Shown here piece after piece: positions 39,091 to 48,205 of a stretch of 64,000 nucleotides of DNA; the first letter of the stretch is position 1; each line of letters opens with the position of its first letter. Origin of the DNA: Morganella morganii (lineage in GTDB: Bacteria; Pseudomonadota; Gammaproteobacteria; Enterobacterales; Enterobacteriaceae); the NCBI RefSeq assembly GCF_019242955.1, contig NZ_CP066129.1, forward strand, positions 1,922,001-1,986,000. Direction: 5' to 3'. The notes beneath the pieces were generated by a model that worked only from the letters and a program-made list of their open reading frames with translations, ran no database searches and was not told the origin of the DNA. The translations under genes were made by a program, and so were the position numbers.

Positions 39091-40686
39091 ATGAATCAGA
39101 TTACGGGCAGCGGCTCATCAGAAAAATACCTGATGGCGCTGGATGCGGGAACAGGCAGTATCAGGGCCGTTATTTTTGATCTTCACGGTAACCAGATAGC
39201 GGTCGGGCAGGCGGAGTGGCGGCATAACGAGCTGCCGGATGTGCCGGGTTCGATGGAGTTTGATCTGCCGGTGAACTGGCAGCTGGCGTGCCATTGTATT
39301 GCGCTGGCACTGAAAAATGCCGGTTTACCCGCCTCCGCGATCGCCGGTGTGGCAGCCTGCTCGATGCGTGAGGGGATTGTGCTGTATGACCGCAACGGCG
39401 AACCGATCTGGGCCTGCGCCAACGTGGACGCGCGCTCAAGCCATGAAGTCAGTGAATTAAAAGAACTGTACGATAATACTTTTGAATATGATGTTTACCA
39501 GTGCTCAGGCCAAACCTTAGCCCTCGGTGCGATGCCGCGTTTGCTGTGGCTGGCACATCACCGGCCGGATATCTACCGGCAGGCGGGCACGCTCACGATG
39601 ATCAGCGACTGGCTGGCCTGCAAACTGACCGGCGAGCTGGCCGTTGATCCCTCCAATGCCGGCACAACAGGGATGCTTGATCTGAAAACCCGCGACTGGC
39701 GGCCGGGGCTGCTGGAAATGGCCGGACTGCGTGCGGATATTCTTTCACCGGTCAAAGAAACCGGTACAGTACTGGGCTATATCACGGCAAACGCTGCCAG
39801 AGAATCCGGTCTGGCGGAAGGCACGCCGGTGGTGATGGGTGGCGGGGATGTTCAGCTGGGTTGTCTCGGGCTGGGCGTGGTCAGAGCCGGACAGACGGCA
39901 GTACTCGGCGGCACGTTCTGGCAGCAGGTGGTAAACCTGCCCGCACCGGTTACCGATCCGGATATGAATACCCGTATCAACCCGCATGTTATCCCCGGGA
40001 TGGTGCAGGCGGAATCCATCAGTTTCTTTACCGGTCTGACTATGCGCTGGTTCCGTGATGCGTTCTGCGCTGAAGAAAAAATTATTGCCGAACGCCTCGG
40101 TGTGGACACTTACTCCTTACTGGAAGATATGGCGGCCCGTGTTCCCGCCGGTTCTCATGGCATCATGCCGATTTTTTCCGATGTGATGCGCTTTAAATCC
40201 TGGTATCACGCCGCGCCTTCCTTTATTAACCTCTCTATTGATGCGGAAAAGAGTAATAAGGCTTCGCTGTTCCGTGCACTTGAAGAGAACGCCGCGATCG
40301 TTTCCTCCCTGAACCTCGATCTGATTGCCAAATTCAGCGGCGTGAAAGCGGATTCACTGGTATTCGCGGGCGGCGGTTCGAAAGGCAAATTATGGAGTCA
40401 GATCCTGGCGGATGTTACCGGGGTGCCGGTACGGGTGCCGGTGGTCAAAGAAGCCACAGCACTGGGATGTGCGATCGCCGCCGGAGCGGGTGTCGGGTTA
40501 TATGATGATATGGTGACGGCAGGTGAGCGTCTGGTGCAGTGGCAGCATGAGTATCAGCCAAATCCGGCGCACCGGGAGGTTTATGATAAGGCAAAACAGA
40601 ACTGGCAGAAGGTGTATGCGGATCAGCTTACGCTGGTGGATTCCGGCCTGACGACATCGATGTGGAAGGCTCCGGGGCTGAAATAA
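39091..40686 (+). CDS. lsrK: LsrK, AI-2 kinase
   Basis: A 531-residue FGGY-family kinase, the length of E. coli LsrK (530). It starts [18 protein letters not shown] (ATP-binding) and has [27 protein letters not shown] and [18 protein letters not shown]. It phosphorylates AI-2 in the cytoplasm, trapping it and making the inducer that releases LsrR. The start follows GTGAGGATGG. The gene is preceded by lsrR on the same strand. Confidence 0.95.
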   Translation: MNQITGSGSSEKYLMALDAGTGSIRAVIFDLHGNQIAVGQAEWRHNELPDVPGSMEFDLPVNWQLACHCIALALKNAGLPASAIAGVAACSMREGIVLYDRNGEPIWACANVDARSSHEVSELKELYDNTFEYDVYQCSGQTLALGAMPRLLWLAHHRPDIYRQAGTLTMISDWLACKLTGELAVDPSNAGTTGMLDLKTRDWRPGLLEMAGLRADILSPVKETGTVLGYITANAARESGLAEGTPVVMGGGDVQLGCLGLGVVRAGQTAVLGGTFWQQVVNLPAPVTDPDMNTRINPHVIPGMVQAESISFFTGLTMRWFRDAFCAEEKIIAERLGVDTYSLLEDMAARVPAGSHGIMPIFSDVMRFKSWYHAAPSFINLSIDAEKSNKASLFRALEENAAIVSSLNLDLIAKFSGVKADSLVFAGGGSKGKLWSQILADVTGVPVRVPVVKEATALGCAIAAGAGVGLYDDMVTAGERLVQWQHEYQPNPAHREVYDKAKQNWQKVYADQLTLVDSGLTTSMWKAPGLK

Positions 40687-40712
40687 CCGGGGGTATTATC
40701 CGGCTCCGGAGA

Positions 40713-40822
40713 GTGCCGTTAACGGGCAAAAACGAAAAGTCGCTGTGAATACAGTCCCTGTACGCTCAGGCTCGCCATCCATGGCTCGCATGCTTTTCGT
40801 TTCCTTTGCCCGTTACCGGCTC
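40713..40822. repeat. Imperfect palindromic element of about 110 bases (interspersed-repeat candidate)
   Basis: The left arm (GTGCCGTTAACGGGCAAA, then AACGAAAAG) pairs imperfectly with the right arm (CTTTTCGTTTCCTTTGCC, then CGTTACCGGC). The middle holds the hairpin-prone GGCTCGCC and GGCTCGC motifs and CGCTGTGAATACA. The architecture (long imperfect inverted repeat, intergenic, no coding) is that of ERIC/REP-like or MITE-like elements. It fills the gap between the convergent lsrK and yoaB. No second copy was seen in this window. Confidence 0.55.
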
Positions 40823-40853
40823 AGTACCTGACCGGCAGTGCTTTTCTCAGCAC

Positions 40854-41198
40854 TCAGACTGCTGCTATAACTTTAATTTCGACTTTATAATCCGGGTGCA
40901 TCAGTGCCGCTTCCACGGTACAGCGAACCGGTGCACTGCCTTTCGCGACCCATGCATCCCAGGCGGTATTCATACCGGCAAAATCCGCTTTATCTGCGAG
41001 GAAAATGGTCGCATCGAGGATTTTGCTTTTATCTGAACCGGCGCGTGCCAGAATTTTATCAATTGCGTGCAGGGCACTGGTGGTCTGGGCGGTGATATCG
41101 CCGCTCAGATCTTCCGGAACACTGGTGTAATAAACGGTGTTGTTGTGTACTACCGCTTCAGACCAGCGGTCTTCCGGATCAATTCGCTGAATTGTCAT
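40854..41198 (-). CDS. yoaB: YoaB, RidA (YjgF/YER057c/UK114) family protein
   Basis: A 114-residue protein starting at 41198 (MTIQRIDPEDRWSEAV), with CAGGAGAG upstream; a longer in-frame start at 41255 would overlap the operator. RidA proteins deaminate reactive enamine/imine intermediates. The conserved Arg lies in APVRCTVEAAL, followed by YKVEIKVIAAV at the end. It is close to E. coli YoaB and likewise diverges from yoaA. The substrate of YoaB itself is not established. Confidence 0.93.
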   Translation of the reverse strand: MTIQRIDPEDRWSEAVVHNNTVYYTSVPEDLSGDITAQTTSALHAIDKILARAGSDKSKILDATIFLADKADFAGMNTAWDAWVAKGSAPVRCTVEAALMHPDYKVEIKVIAAV

Positions 41199-41206
41199 TC
41201 TCTCTC

Positions 41207-41222
41207 CTGTAAATATATCCAG
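41207..41222. promoter_or_regulatory. Putative LexA box between yoaB and yoaA
   Basis: CTGTAAATATATCCAG fits CTG-N10-CAG and matches the LexA consensus (CTGTATATATATACAG) at 14 of 16 bases. It lies nine bases upstream of the yoaB start and 77 before yoaA, so one site could make both genes SOS-responsive. Confidence 0.7.
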
Positions 41223-41298
41223 TTTCTTACACGGCAAGGTGGTGCTATTGCTCAAGCCTTGGCATAATTACCGCCTATTTTGTCAGAAGAGAACGCGC

Positions 41299-43224
41299 GT
41301 GTCAGACGATTTTGCAAAAAACGGCCGCTTAGCCCGTGTCATTCCAGGTTTTCAGCCGAGGGAAGCCCAGGTGACGATGTCGGCAGCGATCAGCCGGATA
41401 ATTGAAACGCAGGGGCAACTGGTGGCGGAAGCCGGAACCGGGACCGGCAAAACCTTCGCCTATCTGGTGCCTGCATTGCGTGCCGGAAAGAAAACGATTG
41501 TCTCCACCGGTTCCAAGGCGTTGCAGGATCAGCTCTATAACCGCGATCTCCCCACAATTGTTCAGGCACTGGACTATGACGGTAAAGTGGCACTGCTTAA
41601 AGGGCGTTCAAACTATCTCTGTCTGGAGCGGCTGGAGCAACAGACCCTCGGCGATATTAATATGGAGCCGGAAACCCTCACGCAGATAGTGGCCGCACGG
41701 CGCTGGGCAAGTGTGACTGAGCTGGGGGATATCACCACCTGCCATGATATTCCGGAAGACAGCCCGGTCTGGCCGCTGATCACCAGTACCAACGATAACT
41801 GCCTCGGCAGCGACTGCCCGCAGTATAAAGAGTGCTTTGTACTGAAAGCCCGGCGCAAGGCGCTGGACGCGGATGTGGTGGTGGTAAACCATCACCTGTT
41901 TATGGCGGATCGCGTGGTAAAAGATACCGGTTTCGGGGAACTTATCCCCGAAGCGGATGTGATTATTTTCGATGAGGCACATCAGATCCCGGATATTGCC
42001 AGTCAGTATTTCGGTCAGCAGCTCAGCAGCCGTCAGTTATTTGATCTTACCCGCGATATCACATTAGCTTACCGCAGTGAACTGCGTGACCAGGCGCAGT
42101 TACAGAAATGTGCCGACCGCCTGACCATGAGTGTTCAGGATTTCCGGCTGGCACTCGGCGATACCGGTTTTCGCGGTAATCTGCGCGAACTGCTGGCACA
42201 GCCGCAGTTTCAGCGGGCACTCACGCTGCTCGATGATGCACTGGAACTCTGTTATGACGTAATGAAACTCTCCCTCGGCCGTTCCGCGATGCTGGATGCC
42301 GCATTCGAACGGGCGACCCTGTACCGCAACCGCCTCAAACGGCTGAAAGATGTTTCCATCCCCGGTTACAGCTACTGGTTTGAAAGCTATGGCCGCCATT
42401 TCCTGCTGGCGCTGACACCGCTGACCGTGGAAGACAAATTCCGTGAAATGATGAGCAGTCAGAAGATGGCGTGGGTATTCACCTCGGCTACATTGTCGGT
42501 GAATGACGATTTGCACCATTTTACCCGCCGTCTCGGGCTTGATCATGCCGAAATGCTGATCCTGCCGAGCCCGTTTAATTATCAGGAACAGACACTGCTC
42601 TGTGTGCCGCGTTTTCTGCCGTCCCCGAATCAGTACGGCGCGGCAAAACAGCTGGCGGAACAGTTGCGGCCGCTGATCAACCACAACCGCGGCCGCTGTT
42701 TCTTTTTATGTACCTCACATCAGATGATGCGGGATCTCGCTGCTGAATTCCGTCAGTCGCTGACACTGCCGGTTCTGGTGCAGGGGGAAACCAGCAAAAC
42801 GCAACTGCTCAGTGAGTTTATCTCCTCCGGTAATGCACTGCTGGTGGCAACCGCCAGTTTCTGGGAAGGGGTGGATGTGCGGGGCGATGCGCTGACCTGC
42901 GTTATCATCGATAAACTGCCGTTTACCGCGCCGGATGATCCGCTGCTGAAAGCCAGGATGGAGGATTGCCAGGTACGCGGCGGTGACCCGTTCCGTGATG
43001 TTCAGATCCCGGATGCGGTTATCAGCCTCAAACAGGGGGTCGGGCGGCTTATCCGTGACACGGAGGATTACGGCGTGATTGTGATCTGCGACAACCGGAT
43101 AGTTATGCGGCCTTACGGGGAAATATTCCTGAAAAGTCTGCCGCCGTCGCCGCGGACACGCTCACTGACCAAAGCGGCGGAGTTCCTGGCAGCCCGGCAG
43201 TCACAGCGCCGCACCGCAGACTAA
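41299..43224 (+). CDS. yoaA: YoaA, DinG/XPD-family DNA helicase
   Basis: A 641-residue superfamily 2 helicase from a GTG start at 41299 (MSDDFAKNGRLARVIPGFQP), aligned with E. coli YoaA. Walker A is AGTGTGKTFAYL and the DEAH box is FDEAHQIPDIASQ. Iron-sulfur cysteines lie in NYLCLERL and CLGSDCPQYKEC, and the C-terminal motif is QGVGRLIRD. In E. coli it works with the clamp-loader subunit HolC in repair of replication-fork damage. An in-frame ATG at 41239 is rejected because it lacks family similarity. tsaB is downstream, as in E. coli. Confidence 0.95.
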   Translation: MSDDFAKNGRLARVIPGFQPREAQVTMSAAISRIIETQGQLVAEAGTGTGKTFAYLVPALRAGKKTIVSTGSKALQDQLYNRDLPTIVQALDYDGKVALLKGRSNYLCLERLEQQTLGDINMEPETLTQIVAARRWASVTELGDITTCHDIPEDSPVWPLITSTNDNCLGSDCPQYKECFVLKARRKALDADVVVVNHHLFMADRVVKDTGFGELIPEADVIIFDEAHQIPDIASQYFGQQLSSRQLFDLTRDITLAYRSELRDQAQLQKCADRLTMSVQDFRLALGDTGFRGNLRELLAQPQFQRALTLLDDALELCYDVMKLSLGRSAMLDAAFERATLYRNRLKRLKDVSIPGYSYWFESYGRHFLLALTPLTVEDKFREMMSSQKMAWVFTSATLSVNDDLHHFTRRLGLDHAEMLILPSPFNYQEQTLLCVPRFLPSPNQYGAAKQLAEQLRPLINHNRGRCFFLCTSHQMMRDLAAEFRQSLTLPVLVQGETSKTQLLSEFISSGNALLVATASFWEGVDVRGDALTCVIIDKLPFTAPDDPLLKARMEDCQVRGGDPFRDVQIPDAVISLKQGVGRLIRDTEDYGVIVICDNRIVMRPYGEIFLKSLPPSPRTRSLTKAAEFLAARQSQRRTAD

Positions 43225-43308
43225 AACTGAATCCGTTTTGCAATAAAAGTCACTGTTATGGTGATTTTTTTGTTACCATAAACCTTATTTATTTGCCGGA
43301 GTTATGGC

Positions 43309-44010
43309 ATGTCCAGCCGAATTTTAGCCTTAGATACGGCAACAGAAGCCTGTTCTGTTGCGCTTTACAACAATGGTGAGATCACTGCCGATTTCGCCGT
43401 CACCCCCCGCGAACACACACAGCGTATCCTGCCGATGGTGCAGGCGGTACTGGCTGCGCAGAATCTCACTCTCCGTGATCTTGATGCGCTGGCTTTTGGT
43501 CAGGGGCCGGGCAGTTTTACCGGTGTCCGGATTGGTGTGGGGATAGCTCAGGGACTGGCGCTGGGCGCTGAACTGCCGATGATCGGTGTCTCATCACTGG
43601 AAACCATGGCGGAAGGTGTTTTCCGTACCTCCGGGCTTTCCCGGGTACTGGTCGCCATCGATGCCCGTATGGATGAAGTCTACTGTGCCGCCTATGTCCG
43701 GGATGAGCAGGGGATTTTCCGGCAGGAACTGGCGGAAGCAGTGCTGAAACCGGCTGATTTTGTCACCCGCTGCGCTGAACTTTCCGGTGAGTGGGGACTG
43801 GCCGGTACCGGCTGGGCCGCATATCCGCAGATGCAGGAAGCACTGACCATTAAGACGCTGATGACAGAGATTACCCTGCCGCATGCACAGGATATGCTGC
43901 CGCCGGCACTGAACGCACTGCACCGCGGGGAAACATCTGCCCCTGAATCGGCGGAGCCGGTGTATCTGCGCAACGAAGTGACCTGGAAGAAATTACCGGG
44001 CCGGGAATAA
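43309..44010 (+). CDS. tsaB: TsaB (YeaZ), tRNA threonylcarbamoyladenosine synthesis protein
   Basis: A 233-residue member of the Kae1/TsaD family, starting [18 protein letters not shown]. It has [19 protein letters not shown] and the conserved [11 protein letters not shown]. TsaB stabilises TsaD in formation of t6A at position 37 of ANN-reading tRNAs. The ATG follows GCCGGAG. In E. coli yeaY and fadD follow directly; here about 16 kb of accessory DNA intervenes. Confidence 0.97.
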   Translation: MSSRILALDTATEACSVALYNNGEITADFAVTPREHTQRILPMVQAVLAAQNLTLRDLDALAFGQGPGSFTGVRIGVGIAQGLALGAELPMIGVSSLETMAEGVFRTSGLSRVLVAIDARMDEVYCAAYVRDEQGIFRQELAEAVLKPADFVTRCAELSGEWGLAGTGWAAYPQMQEALTIKTLMTEITLPHAQDMLPPALNALHRGETSAPESAEPVYLRNEVTWKKLPGRE

Positions 44011-44200
44011 CGTAAAAAAACAGGTTGATCGCAATTTCGCCTGAATCCGCAGAAAGCGACAGCCGGAGTGTTCAGATTTGTGTCAGTGAAAGCGATATTC
44101 TTCAGTGGCGGATCAGGCCTGATGTGCCCCTCAGTGTCAGCATAGTTGCCACTGAGGGGGATTAGATAAGACTGTTTAAATTCAGGAAACAGTATTAAAA

Positions 44201-44233
44201 GGTCTGATTTCAGTTCAGTACAGAAATCAGACC
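44201..44233 (-). terminator. Terminator of the repeat-protein gene
   Basis: On the minus strand GGTCTGATTT / AAATCAGACC is followed by TTTTAATACT, 18 bases after the stop at 44251. The T tract is short. Confidence 0.7.
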
Positions 44234-44850
44234 CCGATCAATATCTGTTATCAGGCAACTAACGCAAGGTGCTGATTATCCTGGTTAAAGAGGTTATTGA
44301 TAAGATCGCTGTGGCTGACTTCAGTGACATCAGTTTCTGCAGAAACAGAACTGAATGCAACCTGCTCCGCCGGCCCTAACAATTCAGTTGAAATATGACC
44401 ATGACCATTATCAATGAGCAGATCGCTGTCTGACAACATATCAGGCATTGCATTATCTGCTGAAGATACATGGTCTGCTGTCATTTCAGTTAAGTCAGAC
44501 ATTGCTGATTTATCCTGAACAGCTTTATCCGCTAACAGCTTGCCGAGCAGGGTATCTTCATGTGTTTCACCAAAGGCTGCTTTTTCTGCGAAAGATTTAA
44601 CCATCTCATTATCATGATGCTTCTCTTCGATCGCTGCTTTTTCCATTGGTGCAGAAGATTTTCCGCCCGGTAAGAATGGTTTGATTAATGGCAATAACTC
44701 TTTAACCATATCAATGATTTTTTTGATACCTTCAATCGGATTAGCGAGTTTAAACAGACCTTTAATTGCATCGTCAATTAAGGTGATTGAGGTACCGATA
44801 ATCGGAATATCTTTGACTGTTTCAATGGTACCGGCGACAACTTTCATCAC

Positions 44851-45066
44851 ATCATCAAATGTCTTCACACCTTTACTGATAACATCAATAACGCTTTGTG
44901 TACCGGTGATAATTTTAGTAAAGGCATTACTCAGTGTATTGACCAGGCTATCAATACCGCCGGTCAGTTTACCAAATCCGTCACTAAACGAATTCACAAC
45001 ACTGTTAATCCCTTCGACAAATTTACTGAAACCATTACTTGTTGAATTAACGATACTGTCAATGCC
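44851..45066 (-). repeat. Four tandem 18-residue amphipathic repeats (54-base units)
   Basis: GIDSIVNSTSNGFSKFVE, GINSVVNSFSDGFGKLTG, GIDSLVNTLSNAFTKIIT and GTQSVIDVISKGVKTFDD follow one another without gaps. The 18-residue period is five helical turns, with hydrophobics on one face. The DNA copies have diverged, so the repeat is visible mainly at the protein level. Confidence 0.85.
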
Positions 45067-45479
45067 GGTTGTTACTTTAGTAACAATATCACTGATCAGA
45101 TTGGTAATTTTGCCTACGTTTGTTGTGGCACTTTCTGTCATGTTGTCAAAGAAGTTTTTAATACCCGTCGTGATGAAAGATGTACTTTCACCCATTCCTT
45201 TAATGACATTAAATACGGTTTCATGAAGGCTGCTGAAGAATGTACCGATATTACCAAAAAGACTTTTAATGACATTATCAATTGAACCACCAATGGTTGA
45301 TACGAACTCATTAAAATTACCCACTGTGCCTTTCAGAAGTGCAGAGGTAATATTGTGAGCAGTATTTGCCATGGAATCAGCAATGGTTTTAATGTTATTT
45401 TCAATATTACCGATAACTTTACTGATTAAACCTGAGGTTTTGTCACTGATTGAACCAATTGATTTCGGGATGTCACTGA

Positions 45480-46610
45480 TAAACTTAACAATTGTCTTCG
45501 GCAGTTCAAGTACTTTACCAAATGCAGATTTAACAATATCAATAATTTTTGTTGGTAATTTTAAGATGCCGCCATCGAAAACAGATTTGATTTTTTCGGT
45601 GACAGATGAAATCAGTTTTTTCGGTAATTCAAATAATTTACCGAAGTTTTCTTTAGCAAATTCAATGATTTTTGATGGTAACTTGAAGATGCCGCCATCG
45701 AAAATGGATTTAATTTTTTTCGGTAACCGATGTGAGCAGTTTTTTTGGTAATTCAAATAACTTACCGAAATTTGTTTTAATAAATTCGATAATTTTTGAT
45801 GGTGATTTTTCAATGCCGCCTTCGGAAGCAGGTTTAATTTTATCAATGACAGAGGAAATCAATTTTTTTGGTAATTCAAATAATTTACCAAAATTTTCTT
45901 TTACAAATTCGATAATTTTTGATGGTAACTTGAAGATACCGCCATCAAAAACAGACTTGATTTTTTCAATAACAGATGAGATCAGTTTTTTCGGTAATTC
46001 AAATAACTTACCAAAATTTTCTTTTGCAAATTCGATAATTTTTGATGGTAACTTGAAGATACCGCCATCGAAAACAGATTTGATTTTTTCGGTGACAGAT
46101 GTAAGCAGTTTTTTCGGCAGCTCAAATAACTTACCAAAATTGGTTTTGATAAATTCTAAAATTTTCGCCGGAAGCTTCAGCGGGCTGCTTTCTTCAGCTG
46201 CGGCTTTTGCCATACCGAATGCAACAGGCTTATCTGAAGAGTCAGTGAACTTACCCGTTATAGACTTAATAAATTCAATAATTTTTGATGGTAATTTAAA
46301 AATGCCATCATCAAAAACAGATTTTATTTTTTCAGTAACAGATGAAATCAGTTTTTTTGGTAATTCAAATAGTTTATCAAAGTTACTTTTAACAAACTCA
46401 ATGATTTTTGATGGTAATTTTAAAATGCTGCCATCCAGAACCGGCTTGAGTTTATCTGAAATAAATTTCAGTATATTTTTAGGGAGTTCAAGGATTTTAC
46501 TAAAATCACTCTTAAAGAACTCCAGTATCTTTGCAGGCAGTTTAAAGATACCACCATCAAGAATACCTTTTAATTTTTCACTGATGTTACCAATAAAGTC
46601 CTTAACCGGT
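45480..46610 (-). repeat. About nine tandem 123-base (41-residue) repeats
   Basis: Unit consensus: SVTEKIKSVFDGGIFKLPSK followed by IIEFAKENFGKLFELPKKLIS. The central copies are nearly identical at DNA level. The first copies and the last are diverged, and one is interrupted by a segment with FTDSSDKPVAFGMAKAAAEE. Such arrays recombine easily and are hard to assemble, so the true copy number may differ. The frameshift at 45714-45720 falls inside this array. Confidence 0.9.
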
Positions 46611-47350
46611 TTAATAATATTAACCGCATTTGATAGCAGGGCTTTTAAATTGGAAAGGAATGAACCATCAAGGCCGGATAATAAATTTTTAATACCATTG
46701 ATGATATCAGAAAGAGAGGTCGATGCAGGTTCTGTTTTTTCTGGTGTGACAGTTGCATCTGAAGCACCTGACTGAGCAGTATTGTTATTTACTTCAGATC
46801 CGGATAATACCTCTGTCGTGGATACGGGATCGTTTGAATTCGTATTGACAGCGGCCATATCCGGTATTGTGGTACCAGCCAGATTATCAGGCGTGACGGA
46901 GCTTGTTGCATCCGGGACGAAATCAGCTGAAATATTTGCATGGTTGCTTTTTACAGAATCATAAATAAATACCGGTTCAGTTACCGCTGATTCTGATTCA
47001 CTGAAACTACTGATATCGGCATTTTTAGCTGAATCGGTCTCTGTTTTACCAGCAGGTTTAATTTCTTCAGCTGGTGAAGATGAGCGTGCTGTATTGGCAG
47101 TATCCGTATTTCCGGTTGCCGGAAATGCATTTTTCAGTGATGAACGGGTGTTTGTCAGTACGGATTTGTTTTCACCTTCAGCAATGATTTTATTGGCAAG
47201 ATTGCTGATGTTATCAATAGATGAATACGTGCTCTTATCCGACACTATTCCGTTTTCATCATAGTCTCCCACTTTTTTATTTTTGTTTACTTTATTTTCG
47301 CCATCAGACGAATTGGCTGAGTAGCCATCTGTACTTAGGATGTTGGTCAT

Positions 47351-47697
47351 GGTAAAGGCCCTTTGAAATATATGTTTTATAAGATAAAAAATAGAAACAG
47401 ATACAGCAAATTAAATTATACGATAACAGCTTAACGTTAGTAAACGTCGTGTAATTGAATACATGATATATGCTATATTAGAGCATCATAATTATTAAAT
47501 GTTTTTTATTCAGCTCAAAGTGCTGATAATGTCATTGGGTCTGGTTTTATTACATGCATTAGTAAAACTAAAAAATATATCACTTATAACGAAACTGGTT
47601 GTTTTGAACGGACTTCATTTTTCAGAGGGAAGGGAGTATTTAAGATGCAGATAAATAATAAAATCCCGGCAGGGGTTTTCTCTGCCGGGATTTTTAT
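47351..47697. terminator. Intergenic region with bidirectional terminator and repeat-gene promoter
   Basis: A strong hairpin at 47662-47692 (AATCCCGGCAG / CTGCCGGGATT) has A-rich and T-rich flanks and can terminate in both directions. On the minus strand it closes the secretion operon after the small gene. The remaining 310 bases up to the repeat-gene start at 47350 are AT-rich, with no gene and probably its promoter. Confidence 0.8.
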
Positions 47698-47730
47698 TTA
47701 TGATGGTTTTGTCTTAGCTTTAGTCTGTTC

Positions 47731-48193
47731 TTAGCCTTCAGCCAGTGTCGGAGATTGTTTGAAGTTACTAAATAAGTCAGTAACGCCTTCAAGGTTAAAC
47801 ATAATCGCTTCTTTCATTAACATCAGAATATCTATCGGGTTAGTGAAAAAATCATTCAGCTCAACAAAAGCCAGCTTCGCTTTCTTTTCATCATCCCGTA
47901 AGTAGATAACAAGACCTTCATTTAAGATACGTTTTGTCCATTTTTCAATGGTACTGCCATCGATAACACCAGATAATGATGTAATAACTGACATAAAGTC
48001 AAAGTCTGCAGCATTGCTGTTATTTAACATACCGCTGATTTTTTCTTCACCGATACTGTTGATGACAGGAATCAAAAAGTCTTTCTGGAAATCAGCAATA
48101 AACGTTAAACGTCTCCACGGATCAAGTTTAATGATGAAGAATTTTTTTTTCAGCTACAGTGATTTCTTTGAACTCAGTGTTTTTATTACTCAT
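47731..48193 (-). pseudogene. Small conserved-looking protein after HlyD, apparent +1 frameshift in A9
   Basis: Starting ATG at 48193 (MSNKNTEFKEITVAEKK) the frame breaks at nine As. With eight, FFIIKLDPWRRLTFIADFQK continues into the lower frame (IPVINSIGEEKI, ending near FSNFKQSPTLAEG), a 153-residue acidic soluble protein with no signal peptide. The span is 154 codons plus one base. The gene starts 12 bases after HlyD on the same strand and is the last of the secretion operon. LDPWRRLTFIADFQKD is reminiscent of phage tail-assembly chaperone style sequences, but this is only an impression. A cytoplasmic chaperone for a secreted substrate is possible. The function is unknown. Confidence 0.6.
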
Positions 48194-48205
48194 GATATTT
48201 ACCTG

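Larger units (their letters stand above)
44251..47350 (-). pseudogene. Large repeat protein, probable type I secretion substrate, apparent +1 frameshift
   Basis: A span of 3100 bases (1033 codons plus one base) starting ATG at 47350. At 45714-45720 seven As (minus strand) follow the GAA start where six would keep the repeat in frame; this splits the gene into a 546-residue upper part and a lower part. Restored, it is a 1032-residue protein. Residues 1-200 are low-complexity Ser/Asn/Asp-rich with no Sec signal. About nine 41-residue repeats follow (GIFKLPSKIIEF and FGKLFELPKKLISSV), then hydrophobic-amphipathic helices including four 18-residue repeats. It ends SHSDLINNLFNQDNQHLALV-A. No RTX GGxGxD repeats are present. 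It has its own promoter region behind a terminator, downstream of the type I secretion genes. Secretion by that system is inferred. Confidence 0.7.

Noticed and set aside
41239-41298. 20-residue extension of yoaA
   Set aside because: No similarity to the family; the GTG at 41299 aligns with E. coli YoaA.
46000-46140. CRISPR-like array in the 123-base repeats
   Set aside because: The units are contiguous, in frame and coding, with no unique spacers.
45732-46775. 347-codon plus-strand frame opposite the repeat array
   Set aside because: It is the antisense of the 41-residue repeats; the repeat periodicity keeps it open. The sense strand has the operon context.
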